This document shows positions 49,108 to 59,817 of a DNA stretch of 64,000 bases, piece after piece. The stretch comes from Celoporthe dispersa. Lineage: Eukaryota; Ascomycota; Sordariomycetes; Diaporthales; Cryphonectriaceae. The stretch covers positions 6,838,501 through 6,902,500 of the forward strand of contig WAID01000003.1 in the NCBI GenBank assembly GCA_016584495.1, in the 5' to 3' direction. Within the stretch, counting starts at the first letter, position 1; each line of letters opens with the position of its first letter. The position numbers and the translations under genes were made by a program. The notes below the pieces were generated by a model, which saw only the letters and a list, made by a program, of their open reading frames with translations, was not told where the DNA came from and did not search any database.

Positions 49108-50159
49108 ATGTCAATCTCAAAGAGCATCATCATCACCGGGGCCGGCGGCATGATCGGCCCCATGCTTGCGAAGCGTCTCCTGAACGACGGGTACAAGGTC
49201 GTGTTGACGGATCTGGTCCAGCCCAAGGTGCCCGAGGGCGTCGCGCATCCGGAGAACGCAAAATGCTTGAAGGGAGACATCTGCGACCAGGCCTTTGTCA
49301 AGACGCTGATCGAGGCTGCCCAGCCACTGCATGCCATTTTTATCTTTCACGGCATCATGTCGGCGGGATCAGAGGCCAACTTTGACCTGGTGAGTCTTGA
49401 ATAGCTAAAAGTCGACACATAACACAGACCATTTCCCACGAGATACTGACGATGCGAACCAACCCACAGTCGATGAAAGTCAACGTCGAGAGCGTGCGCA
49501 ACCTACTCCTGGCCCTGCGCCAGACCAACCCGGGTGTCCGCGTTGTCTACTCCAGCTCACAGGCCGTCTACGGCCAGCCGCTGCCTAAGGTGATCACAGA
49601 CGCCACCACGCCGACGCCCGAGGGGACCTACGGCGCGCACAAGTTCTCGACCGAGGTCATCATCAACGACATGCACCGCAAGGGTTTTGTGGATGCCTTC
49701 ACCGTGCGCTTCCCCACTGTGGTCGTGCGGCCCGGCGCGCCTAGCAATGCGGCGCCCTCGTTCTTGTCCGGCATGATCCGCGAGCCCATGAAGGGCGAGG
49801 AGTGCGTGATCCCGCTGACGGACCGGTCGTACCGCACGTACGTGTGCTCGCCGAGCAGCACGATCGAGAACCTGGTGCGGGTGTTAAACATGAAGAGCGA
49901 TGCGCTGCCGAGGCATCAGAGGCACATTATGTTCCCCGGCGTGGCTGCTACGATACAGGAGATGATGGATGCGCTGGTCAAGTTTGGGGGCGAGGACAAG
50001 CTAAAGCTGTTGAGGGAAGAGACAAACCCCGAGTTTGAGAGGATCCTGAGGAGTTGGCCTGAGGATTTCGACCCGAGCACGCCAGATCGGCTGGGCTTGG
50101 TGAGGGACAAGAAGGTGGAGGATTTGGTGAAGGAGTATATTGACTCGTTGAAAGCATAG
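49108..50159 (+). CDS. NAD-dependent epimerase/dehydratase family, DenD-like (D-erythronate dehydrogenase) enzyme
   Basis: Exons are 49108-49389 and 49470-50159, 323 residues, the length of bacterial DenD. The Rossmann loop is TGAGGMIG near the N-terminus. The catalytic segment contains SSSQAVYG and YGAHKFSTEVIINDM (the Y-x-x-x-K pair). The downstream RFPTVVVRPGAPSNAAPS and IREP segments match what I recall as DenD signatures. DenD oxidises D-erythronate to 2-oxo-tetronate with NAD+ as the first step of tetronate breakdown. The expected next bacterial steps (DUF1537 kinase, OtnC/OtnI) are not present here, so the protein may act on another four- or five-carbon polyol or acid. It follows the transporter on the same strand and lies 113 bases from the esterase stop (convergent). 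Confidence 0.83.
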
Positions 50160-50271
50160 CCCACATCGGATTAGACTATAATTGAACATAGGAAAGAAGA
50201 AGAGAAAAAAAAGAAAGAAGAAAAGAGACAAGACAAGAAACAGCCTAGACAATCATAAAGCATTTTGTTTC

Positions 50272-51746
50272 TCACGAGATCGCCGGTACAGCCGTTGCCC
50301 AAGGGTATGCTGAGGACATTGCGCCCCCATACGCGCTGAGATCATCGTAATTCTGCGTGATATTCTTTCCCAGCAGAACTTTCTCGACAAATTGCAAGAC
50401 AGAAGTACTTTGAGGTATAGTTAGCACGCATAACCCTGACAGATATATATCCACAGCTCAGCCTAACGTTGGGCAACGGTGAGACTTACTACCCGCTCAG
50501 ATCACAATGTCCACCGCTCCTGACGCTCATGCCAATCTGATCACCAACGCCCAACCAGTCATACACAAGCTTAGCAGCTGGGTACACAATGATGGCCGTC
50601 CCTTTGCTGTTCGTATACGGATCACCTGTCCCCTGATCAATGACCAATGCCCGCGGCGCAATCGCGGCAGCAATGGTGTGAGCATCATAGGGAAGCCACT
50701 CGGAGTGATTCACAAAGGCGCCCAGCTCGTTATCACTCCACCACGGCGCCCCAGCCTTGGAGTTCTCGAGGGTCTCGTCCTGCCCGCTCAGGTTGTGGTA
50801 TCTGTACGGCCCCAACCCCTGGACACCGCTGGACATGGGCATGGTGAGTGTGATGCGCGTGTCGAACAGGCCGGCCGCGAGGGCGCCCTTTCCGAGGCGC
50901 GAGCATCCTGTCACACCGACGCGCGTGGGATCGATCTCAGGCACGGTGAGGTTGAGGGCATCAAGCACACGGTGGAAACCCCAGGCCCAAGCTGTGAGAA
51001 CTCCTATGTGAACGCGGAGGGAGAGGGTCAGTATTGACAGGTGATACACGAAGCCAAACGCTCAAGGTGGTCAAGTTACCAATGTCTCTGCCGCTGTAGA
51101 TGTCCCAAAATGCACCAGTCTTATCATTGCTATCCGCAGCAACGGACGTGTAATCGAAGCCGACAATAGCGATCCCTGCGGCGATATACGGACTGTTGTC
51201 CATGCCACCAATATTAATCACCACGGGCACAGGAGCTGTTTCGCTCGCTCCGCCAGGCAGCTGGATGTCAGCCACGAATTTCCCTGTTTTCCCGCCCGCG
51301 GTGACAGCAATGCTGACGCTGGACCCGGATCGTGTTGCGGTCACGTTCTCCTCCGAATGATCTGGATAATATCCGTACTGATAGTCCTGAAGCAGCTGCA
51401 GTATCTCTGGTTGTCGGCACGTGTACCACTCGTCGGGAGTCTGGATGCGACCTCCGGCCTTGCCATCCATGACAGCCTGAGCAAAGTCTGTGAGGGACTG
51501 ATTACCCGCGTTGGATGTGGTGGTGAGACCCAAGGGCAGGAAAGGGTCGGGCATTGTGGTCTGCTGCGGCAGTGATGACCATTGTGGAAACGATGGCGGG
51601 ACTGCTGCGCATGCTGTGGCCCGTCCAGATATGCTGTAGCTGGATTCCTGTCTGGGAGGTTCGAGCTGAGAGCAGACCGCTCTCACGCAGAGGGACAGGA
51701 CTGCAATGAATGCACCTCCTTTCCGCATCATGAGATTCCGATGCAT
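50272..51746 (-). CDS. secreted glucuronoyl esterase, carbohydrate esterase family 15
   Basis: Exons are 51746-51080, 51003-50493 and 50407-50272, 437 residues. The N-terminus has a signal peptide (Arg/Lys then AFIAVLSLCVRAVCS), so it is secreted. The nucleophile motif GCSRLGKGA, a PWWS...FVN segment and the catalytic GGHCDLSG are those of CE15, like Cip2 of Trichoderma. The enzyme cleaves ester bonds between 4-O-methyl-glucuronic acid of xylan and lignin alcohols. No cellulose-binding module is visible. Its location next to sugar-catabolism genes, with the GH7 gene 50 kb away, fits a plant-biomass lifestyle. Whether it is co-regulated with the cluster is unknown. Confidence 0.9.
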
Positions 51747-52584
51747 TATTAATCAGCCAGTCTCACGATCGCTCAGTCGTCGTCAGATAGGTGACCAGCA
51801 TGTCAAATAGACGACATTTTGCAAGGGCTTCTGCTGCCTTTATCGACGGCCAAGTAGGCAGTATACCGGCAATTCTGTATACATCCTCCGCCTCTGTGGT
51901 CCTCGTCTTTCATGTGAATATTAGCCGCAATATCGACAATCTATTTTGGTTATGGCGTGGAAAAACTACTACTCTAACAAGACGGACTGCCGATATGAAC
52001 TCATATGAGACCCCGCCCTCGGGGGGAGAAGGACCTTGAAATAGTCCCGAGGAGCTCTCCCCTGAACAGGCGGATCGTGGACCCGTCCATTGCCAGAGTG
52101 AGTAGTCAACATCAACAGCAATGAAGCAACGACTCAAGGTCGCAGCCAAACAGCTCTCCGTGTTGGAACCAAGACGGAAAATATAGTGGGTATCTTGAGG
52201 ACGTTATAGAGCTGTGCGCAACAACGCGCTATGGAGATTCTCGGTGTTGAGTTTGCACTAGATGTGTTCTGGCAAAAGATTTGAATTTGCACGAGAGAAG
52301 AGAAAATGCATAGTGAGGATGGTTGGAGGAAGATCAAGGAGATTTTTTAGGCAGGAGGGGACTTAAGCTCAGAGGCGGGTGTTGAAATTGGCAGGGGTCT
52401 ACAGTGTTTGCTGCCCCTGTCCCAGCGATAAGATACGACGAGGGCACCCCCGCCAGCCCCACCAAAAAAGTTCAGGCTTGGAGTTGTGACGCAGAGGATT
52501 TAGAGAAGAGGCGACTTCGAATTTCTTGAACCCTCCTCCTCAGCGCATTCCACTCAGCACGACGAGTGCCAAGACGAGGAAAAA
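51747..52584. other. divergent promoter region between CE15 and RIO1
   Basis: No coding frame of interest. The two genes are divergently transcribed from this 838-bp interval. Confidence 0.6.
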
Positions 52585-54183
52585 ATGGCCACAGAATCAG
52601 TATCAGACGCTCAGAAAGAGCCACAATACACCGATGCCCCAGCGGGCGAGGCAGAGAACGAAGAGGAGCTCGACGACATCTTCGGCGAAGACGAAGACTT
52701 CGACCTGGACGGTCCCTCCTACAACCGCCAGACCACCAGCGGTCCAGCCGGCGCGAAGCCAGCTGCCAACACGCGCGCAAGCGTAGACGACCAGATCTCC
52801 GCCCTCTCCAAACACGCCGCCAAGATCCGCCTCGACGATGTCAAGCAGTCGCAGGACCGTGACAAGGACAAGGCGGACCGCGCCACCTCCGAGCTGGTCT
52901 TGGACCAGCGCACCCGCATGATCCTGCTGCAGATGATCAACCGCGGCGTGGTCAGCGAGATCCACGGCGCCATCAGCACAGGAAAGGAGGCCAACGTGTA
53001 TGGGGCCGTGCTGCACCCCGACGACGGGAGCGAGCCAGTCCAGAGGGCCATCAAGGTCTACAAGACGGCCATCCTCGTGTTCAAGGACCGCGAGAGGTAC
53101 ATCACCGGCGAGCACAGATTCAAGAGCGGTGCCGACAAGGGGAACAACAGGAAGATGGTTAAGCTGTGGGCGGAGAAGGAGTTTAGAAACCTGAGGAGAA
53201 TATATGCTGCCGGCATCGCGTGCCCCGAGCCCGTCTCGCTGAAGCTTCATGTCATGGTCATGAGCTTTCTGGGTGACCGGAAGGGCTGGGCGTACCCGAG
53301 GCTACGGGATTCCGGGGTCAGCAGTGACGAGGAGTGGAGGGAGCTCTATATCCAGCTGCTCGGCATCATGAGGCGGCTGTACCAGGTCTGCAAGCTGGTG
53401 CATGCAGACCTGAGCGAGTACAATATCCTCTACCACGACCACAGACTATACATCATTGACGTGTCGCAGAGCGTGGAGCACGACCACCCCCGATCTCTCG
53501 AGTTCCTGCGTATGGATATCAAGAACGTTGGTGACTTCTTCCGACGCCAGGGTGTAGATACCCTCGCAGACCGGACCATATTCAACTTCATTACTGCGCC
53601 CGAGGGGGCAGTAGAGGAGGCGGGCTTGAAGGACAGCATCGAACATCTCTACGAGGTCAGAGTATCCGCTGGCGATGATGAGCAGGCACAAGCGGATGTT
53701 GAGGTCGACAACGAGGTTTTCAGAAACCAGTATATCCCTCAGACATTGGAGCAGGTCTATGACATCGAGGTGGATGGTCAGAAGATCGGTGCCGGCCAGG
53801 GCGACTCACTCGTCTACCGGAACCTCCTTGCCGATCAGGTCGTTCTTCCCAGGGATGGGGAGGCTACAGTCCAGGGAGCAGACGACAGCGATGGCTCAGA
53901 TGACGAATCTGATGATGGCGCCGCTCTCAGTGATGACGGCGAGAGCGACGCTGGAGAGACTGATGGAAGACCGCGTGGGAAGCGATTCCAAGACAAGGAC
54001 GAGAAGAAGGTAACATAAACGCCTGACCGACCCTGATCAGATCCGAGAAGTTATTTCTGCTGACACCAAATATAGCAACACAAGCAGGCAGTCAAGGAAG
54101 CGAAGCGTGAGAAGAGGAAAGAGAAGATGCCAAAGCACCTGAAAAAGAAAATGGTCTCGTCAACATCTAGAAAGAAGAAATAG
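52585..54183 (+). CDS. RIO1: RIO1 atypical serine kinase, 40S ribosome maturation
   Basis: Exons are 52585-54009 and 54076-54183, 510 residues. The acidic N-terminus is followed by the RIO domain: P-loop STGKEANVYGA, AIKVYKTAILVFKDRE, FKSG, the catalytic HADLSEYNILY and the metal loop IIDVSQSVEHDHP. These identify RIO1 rather than RIO2, which has an N-terminal winged helix. An acidic Asp/Ser patch and a Lys-rich tail (KRKEKMPKHLKKKM) follow, the tail being supplied by the small second exon. RIO1 acts in late cytoplasmic maturation of the small ribosomal subunit and recycling of assembly factors. Without splicing the protein would end after a Val-Thr and lose the basic tail. Confidence 0.95.
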
Positions 54184-54591
54184 ATGCTATTTTGTGAGCT
54201 GCGAGGTCTTGCGAGGCCCCGCAAGACTAAATCATTTCCCCATTACAGACCGTCTCTTCTTCAGCCGCGAGGGAAACACAGCTCTATCGAATGATGAAAG
54301 CTAAACAGTCCGGACAAGCAGCGCTGTGAGAGTTCCGACATCTACGTCCGAGCATCCGTGCTGCCTTGATCTCGGATCTGACGACCGGCTAGGCCGGTCT
54401 GATGACCAAAGAGAGCACTGACGATGAGAGCTGTGGGGCCCAGGAGAAGACTCCAAAGCCCATGTCTCCCTCTGAAATCAAACACCACATGACCCCACGC
54501 CTATTTTAGATATTTCCACCCACTACTCTTCAGCCACCATGCCGAACCAGCTAGCCAGCTTCCTTGGTAGCACGAGTCCCCCATTCCCATC
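54184..54591. other. intergenic, nothing recognised
   Basis: Convergent 3' flanks of RIO1 and the PLAC8 gene. No coding frame of interest. Confidence 0.6.
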
Positions 54592-55295
54592 TTACTTCTG
54601 CTGCATAGGAGGTGAATACGCAGGATGGGGCTGCGTCATGACACCCTCGGATTGGTACTGCTGAGTGACGGGCTGCGCTTGGCCATGGCCCGAGGACTCG
54701 CGATACGCAGCCTCCTTCTCCTGCTGCACCAAGTCACACAGCGGACAGCAGCATGCCGAGCACAAATCCTCGATGGAGTTTCCGCTGAGGTTGTATTTGT
54801 CCCTAACGTCGGATCGCTGCATCATGATGGGTATCCAGTGGACACCGAGGCAGCCTGCTCCGCAGTAGAGCATACACTGTAACCATCATCACAACCGCCC
54901 CGTCAGCAAACTTTCCTCTCTCATCTTTCGTCGAAACATACAGATGTATTGATCCGTTCGTAATTCTTCATGTCCTCCCCCCACTGCAGGCGATGATGCG
55001 TCTTGCCAAACGTGAAACACGGGCAGCAGCACGTCTTGAGGCACAGCTCCGCAGGCGAGCAGAATCCACAGTAGGGAGCATGCCACTGCGACACGTCGGC
55101 GGCGGCCGGCGCCGAGCCAGTGTGGTGCATGGTCTGCGGTGGGTGCTCGCCTGGATGGCCGGCTTCTTCGGCGTTGCGCTGGTCGATCGGTCCGTGAGCT
55201 GGAGGGGGTGGTGTCGAGGGACCGTGGTGGGGGTCTTGGTATGGTGCTTGTAGTGGTACCTGGTAGGGCTGTTGGTAGGGCTCCTGGGAGGCCAT
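54592..55295 (-). CDS. PLAC8-family cysteine-rich membrane-associated protein
   Basis: Exons are 55295-54942 and 54876-54592, 212 residues. The start is the ATG at 55295, ahead of a Pro/Gln/Tyr-rich N-terminus of about 75 residues. The PLAC8 domain holds CGFCSPAELCLKTCCCPC and CSACCCPLCDLVQQEKE, with a hydrophobic GAGCLGVHW between them. Fungal and plant members of this family are linked to cadmium/metal tolerance or cell-size control at the plasma membrane. Neither function can be chosen here. The intron 54941-54877 falls between the two Cys clusters. Confidence 0.9.
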
Positions 55296-55830
55296 TGTAA
55301 GTAGTACTGGTGGTTTAAATGTAGATTCGATAGTGTTGCTGTGGTGGTTGTGGTGGTGGTGGTGGTGGTACAGGAAGTTCCAAAAAGGTCTTCCACAGCA
55401 GGACAAGTGGCCAATTAGTTAGATTCAGAACCATGATGGATGCTGAGAGCTCTCTCCCAGGTGGGCATTCTGTGTTCAGCTGAACATGCTTGAGCTGAGC
55501 TGTTTCGGTCACTAGGCTGGGGATCTAACTGTCAAGATGTCTCACAAGCTAGAGCCGCACAAAGAGGTGGCCCTGGCTTCTGCTTCGTGTCCAAAGATGC
55601 TCCCGGAATGGCCAGTAGGCTGAGATTGAAGTCTCTGACTCTGGATGCAGCCTCGTGTTTGTCAAAAGCAAGATTTTAGTTGAATCGGACAAACTATTGA
55701 TCGAAATTGCAAGTGGGCAAAGAATTCCCACCTCATGTAAACCCTAAATACCATAACAGACTACAAGAGGTAACCACAGGATGTTGTACTTCTCCTCAGG
55801 TTGTCCACTGCTGTGGCATATCCTCAACTT
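55296..55830. other. intergenic region with a trinucleotide repeat
   Basis: Promoter side of the PLAC8 gene and 3' flank of the HET gene. A GGT/GTG repeat at 55340-55369 lies 45 bases upstream of the PLAC8 ATG, probably in its leader. Nothing else recognised. Confidence 0.6.
55340..55369. repeat. GGT trinucleotide microsatellite
   Basis: About nine GGT/GTG units on the plus strand (CCA/ACC on the PLAC8 transcript strand), close to the PLAC8 start. Confidence 0.8.
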
Positions 55831-57623
55831 CTAAATCATCTGGGGTATTCTGGAGGCTCCAACTGACGGTGTTTCGGTATCCATCAACTCAGCCCATGAC
55901 GAGCCTAAGTAGCCACAGGCCCTCGTCTGCAGGAAATCAGAGACCTGCTCATTAGGGATTTGCGCGAAATCTCCTAATAAATCCAGAGTGCTGGTCATGA
56001 CCAGAGCGTCCTCACAATCCAAGAATACTCGAAAATTGTCAAAATCGTAGAATCGTGCTCTATAGTTGTGAACGGATCGCATCAACCCCTTTCCGATGAT
56101 GCGAAACCGGTGGGGATGCGCTGGGATGGGTGAGCTCTCTCCTCTCGCGATCAGAATGACATCCAAGGACGTGTCGTAAAACTTTGTGCCATTCTGTATC
56201 AAGCAGTAGTCTCCGGACCTGCATGAGGGCGGCAAGAGAACCGAATCTGATATAATTTGGTGGCTCGAGAGCCCCAGATTGTAGACTGGCCACTGTTGTA
56301 TGGTAATCTGAGATCCTCTGAATGCGCGAGAGGACGTCCGCGGTCGCCATTGTAAGCCGTCATGCTCGAGGCGACACCCGTGGAACTTGGAACCCCATAC
56401 ACTCGAGCTCTCTAGGTCCCTGTCAGCCAGCTCGTTGTCAAGCGTACGTCTGACCCGGGCCACCTGTACCAATCCATCAGGCGGATCGGTTGTAAGGTGA
56501 AGATTCCTCGCAACGGTCAGTGCCGTGTCGAGAAGGTGCCAGCCATCGCTGAGAGTGGAGCCGCTCCGTAGCCTTTGCAATACTTCAAGGGCGAGATGGA
56601 ATCTATCTTTGGTGTAGTCTGGCTGTATTGGCTGTTCCTCACGCCAATCAATCAAAGCCAAGACCCCGTAGACTGTGTCTCTTGGGTCCTCACAAGCCAA
56701 GGGTGCAACGTTATGTACGGCCATCTCCATGGGTAGTCGGACCTCGGGGTCAACGCCCGCGCACAGTAGCGGCCATGCCTTTGTCACTGATGGTTCGCTC
56801 TGGTGGATGAATGACGGTCTGTTCAGCGATTCGAGATACGGGTGATCCAAGTAAATGGCGAGTGTCTCACTGGAGTCCAGCACCTTGGAGAGTGTGCACA
56901 GATAGCCCCCCTCTGCACACCTCGGATGTCTGCAGCCAGCCGTGTAAATAGATTCATTGGTAGCGCATCTCCTCCGCAGCAGAGGTGGACGTTCCGGCCG
57001 AGAGCCAATTCCTGGTAGACCCAAACGCGCGAGAAGTAAGGGCGTCGTACCAACGCCCCCAAAGAGCCGTACAGTTTGGGTATGGTCAAGAGATGTCGGA
57101 TCATCCATATTCGTATGGCCTTGGCTCTACGGTTGTGGTTTTCCATCTGGCCAAACATGCCTGCATTGTTGTGTAGTGTCTGGTACAGGAACTCGCTTTC
57201 GTCCGCGTGTTCGCCCACACAGGCCAGCACGAGCTGGGCCTCGTGGAAGATCCTGCCCATCATGGCGACCTGGTGACTCTTCTCTTGATTATTTTCTTGG
57301 TCGATACAGATCGCATCGCACCAGAGATAGCGTCTCTCGCTGCCGCCGTGCCAGCTCGCCTGCTTGAGGACATACTCGCAATTCTGTCGGACGCGCATGG
57401 GCAATCCGTTGACGAGGACCAGCGTGGTGAGATCGGGACTGCCCCATGTGTAAGACACGGCGCGGTAGGCCGGCACCTCTTCTGCTGGCCATACTGACAT
57501 CTCGCAGTGGACGGGGACTGGTCTGCTCTCCTCCACGCTCGTCACCACCAGGAGCCTGATACAGCTTTCCGCATCTGGCAGAGGCTCGTGCCCGAAAGCT
57601 GGTTGCGCATCATGTGTCGCCAT
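55831..57623 (-). CDS. heterokaryon-incompatibility (HET) domain protein, one apparent frameshift
   Basis: A single exon of about 597 residues from the ATG at 57623. HET-domain signatures are all present near the N-terminus: YRAVSYTWGSPD (about residue 60), RYLWCDAICIDQENNQEK, QVAMMGRIFHEAQLVLACVG and RRPYFSRVWVYQELAL. The DPRDTVYGVLALIDW motif typical of the end of the domain lies beyond the break. The two halves are in different frames and meet at the six-C run (plus strand) 56906-56911; one extra G on the coding strand would join them, and total length is one base short. HET proteins trigger cell death when incompatible strains fuse. A natural null allele is plausible for this fast-evolving family, but a homopolymer call error is equally possible. 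The longer upstream frame starts only with GTG, so ATG 57623 was chosen. Confidence 0.85.
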
Positions 57624-58612
57624 CGTCGAGTCGATGATCCGCGGCCTCGGCGCGATCGTGGGAAGAACTGTCAGGAGAGCCACCGCAGGAGAGAGCAGTA
57701 AAGACTCGATCTGGGCGTTTCAGCCGCAAATTATGCAACAAACACCCTAGTGGTGGGTGGCGGCAGTCACTGCAGGAGACTTGTACTGAGTGTATATTAG
57801 CAAGCCTTGGCATATCACTGACCTATCAACTACCATTCTTTTTTTCATTCAGCGAGGCCCTAGCATCACGGGACTGAATTAGAGACCACGACTGTTCCTG
57901 TTTTAGGATAGAGCGAGAGGAGATATTTAGAGGAATTAAAAAGGTGATCATTATGTGGAGGCCGGGAGAGACGATCCATCTCAGCCGGATGCATTGCTAA
58001 AGAAATAAATCAGCGATGAATGATCTTATGAGCATCCTGTTGATCCCTGTTCTTCGTGATGAATTTGAAAATGACAATTATGTCTGTACTTAGATGGGAC
58101 GCACAATCGCTGCACAATGGTGAAAATAAAAGTAGAGTCAGAAAAACACATCTTTCATTTGGAGCTCGCTATTTGGTAGAAATGGAAGCTCTAGCTTGAC
58201 GGTTGCTCCTGCGTCAGCAGCATATGCAGTTCGGACGCTCTTTTCTTTCTTTCTTCCTTCTTTTGTTTCTTCTTTTTTTCCTTTTCTTTTTTGGTTCATG
58301 CGTGTTTACGTACGTTAGTCTCGATTGCTGTGCGCTGTTCGGATGAACTGCTATGCACAGCTGACTCATAATCAAACCATTGCATAGTAATCCCTACATT
58401 TGCCAGCACCACTTCTCTCCTGTAGATGCTCTTAACCTTTTGTCAGCCTCTTTCCAGCTTTCCCTTATCGTCAGACTAGATCTCGAAATTGGGTTTTCGA
58501 CACTACACGACCTCCAGAGAAGCCCTGAATTACCTCGGCCGTTGAGCGCCCTCGAAGCACCACTGCACCAGTCTGGCCAGCTCATAGTAATCAATCGTCG
58601 ACCTCTCTCACC
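57624..58612. other. divergent promoter region between HET and GNAT genes
   Basis: No recognisable gene. It is A/T-richer in the middle (57840-58180) with a T-rich tract at 58245-58295. Confidence 0.6.
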
Positions 58613-59338
58613 ATGCACGTAGGCGAACCGCCCACCTTCTACTTCCCCTTCGAGACGCCCCTCGCGAACGACCGGGTCAAGCTCATCCCCTTTGACGTGG
58701 ACCTCCACAGCGCCTCCTTTGTCGACCAGTCCAGGGACCACCCGGAGCTGTTCGCACACATGCCCGGCGGGCCGTTCCAGACGGTCCGCGCCTGGAAGGA
58801 CCATTTCGAGGACCCATCTTCCATCTTCTCGCCGTCCAACCCGTCCGGCTTCGTCTTCGCCATCATCGACACGACGCGCCCGCCATCGGCCGAGGACGAG
58901 GATGGCGAGCTGGCGGGTGTCGTCTTGTACATGACCACTTCCAAGGCGAACCGCAGCACCGAGATCGGTTTCATCGTCGTGCTGCCCAAGTACCAGCGCA
59001 CCCATGTCGCCATGAACACGGTTGGCCTGCTGATGCAGTGCGCGTTCGACCAGCCAGACGAGGGAGGGTTGGGCCTCGTGCGGGTCGAGTGGAAGACCAG
59101 CACCGCGAACGTCCCTAGCGCCAAGCTCGCAGAGAAGATTGGGTACCACAAAGTCGGCGTAATCCCCTACCACTATTGCTTTGCGCTGGGGAAGAGGACA
59201 CAGAAGGTTGGCAACGGGAAGCCGCTGCCGCCAAGGAGCGATCCTGATGACCTGTGGAGGGATACTCTGGTCTATAGCATGAGCTGGGACCAGTGGCAGA
59301 CGGCCAGGGGAAAGGTCGAGGAGATGATGGCCCGGTGA
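58613..59338 (+). CDS. GNAT-family N-acetyltransferase
   Basis: An intronless frame of 241 residues with a good ATG context (CACCATGCAC). The body fits the RimJ/RimL-like branch of GNAT enzymes: an N-terminal RVKLIPFD strand, ELAGVVLYMTTSKANRSTEIGF, an acetyl-CoA region VLPKYQRTHVAMNTVGLL, then WKTSTANVPSAKLAEKIGY. It would transfer acetyl from acetyl-CoA to an amine of a small molecule or protein. The substrate cannot be read. Confidence 0.85.
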   Translation: MHVGEPPTFYFPFETPLANDRVKLIPFDVDLHSASFVDQSRDHPELFAHMPGGPFQTVRAWKDHFEDPSSIFSPSNPSGFVFAIIDTTRPPSAEDEDGELAGVVLYMTTSKANRSTEIGFIVVLPKYQRTHVAMNTVGLLMQCAFDQPDEGGLGLVRVEWKTSTANVPSAKLAEKIGYHKVGVIPYHYCFALGKRTQKVGNGKPLPPRSDPDDLWRDTLVYSMSWDQWQTARGKVEEMMAR

Positions 59339-59817
59339 GGCGATGACGGTTCAATATAGTGATTGAGCTACTCACACCGTCTTTTCCACGCTGGAGCATA
59401 CAGCGATTATATTTATCATTCCCGAGCAGATGGACATGGGCCTCCCTCGGGTAGACGAGAAAGAATAAAAAGTGAGCAAATCAGATCATCAGGCGATTCA
59501 TTGACTGGCCGACTTCTGTGATCAATAACCTGGGTGTAATCTGAAAAGCTTTTCTGCCTGTGATACATCGTCTCAAAGTTTCTAGATTGCATATATGTGG
59601 CAAGGAAGATTTGCAGCAAAACACATCGTCGAACAGTGCTGTCAGTGGCGGTCACCTCAGTGCAGGGATGACCCCCCACATACAGCATAATGACATCAAA
59701 TAACTTCTGAATCTTTTCACCTCAACTCTCAGTTGGGACAGCGTTTACAACCACTGCCACACAACCCACTCACCCACTCCTCTCGACAGTCTCAAGCAAG
59801 CAGGTACATAAAACACC
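59339..59817. other. intergenic, nothing recognised
   Basis: 3' flank of the GNAT gene and promoter of the SDR gene. No coding frame of interest. Confidence 0.6.

Noticed and set aside
52603..53250. 215-codon frame antisense to RIO1
   Set aside because: Shadow of the strongly G/C-biased third positions of RIO1.
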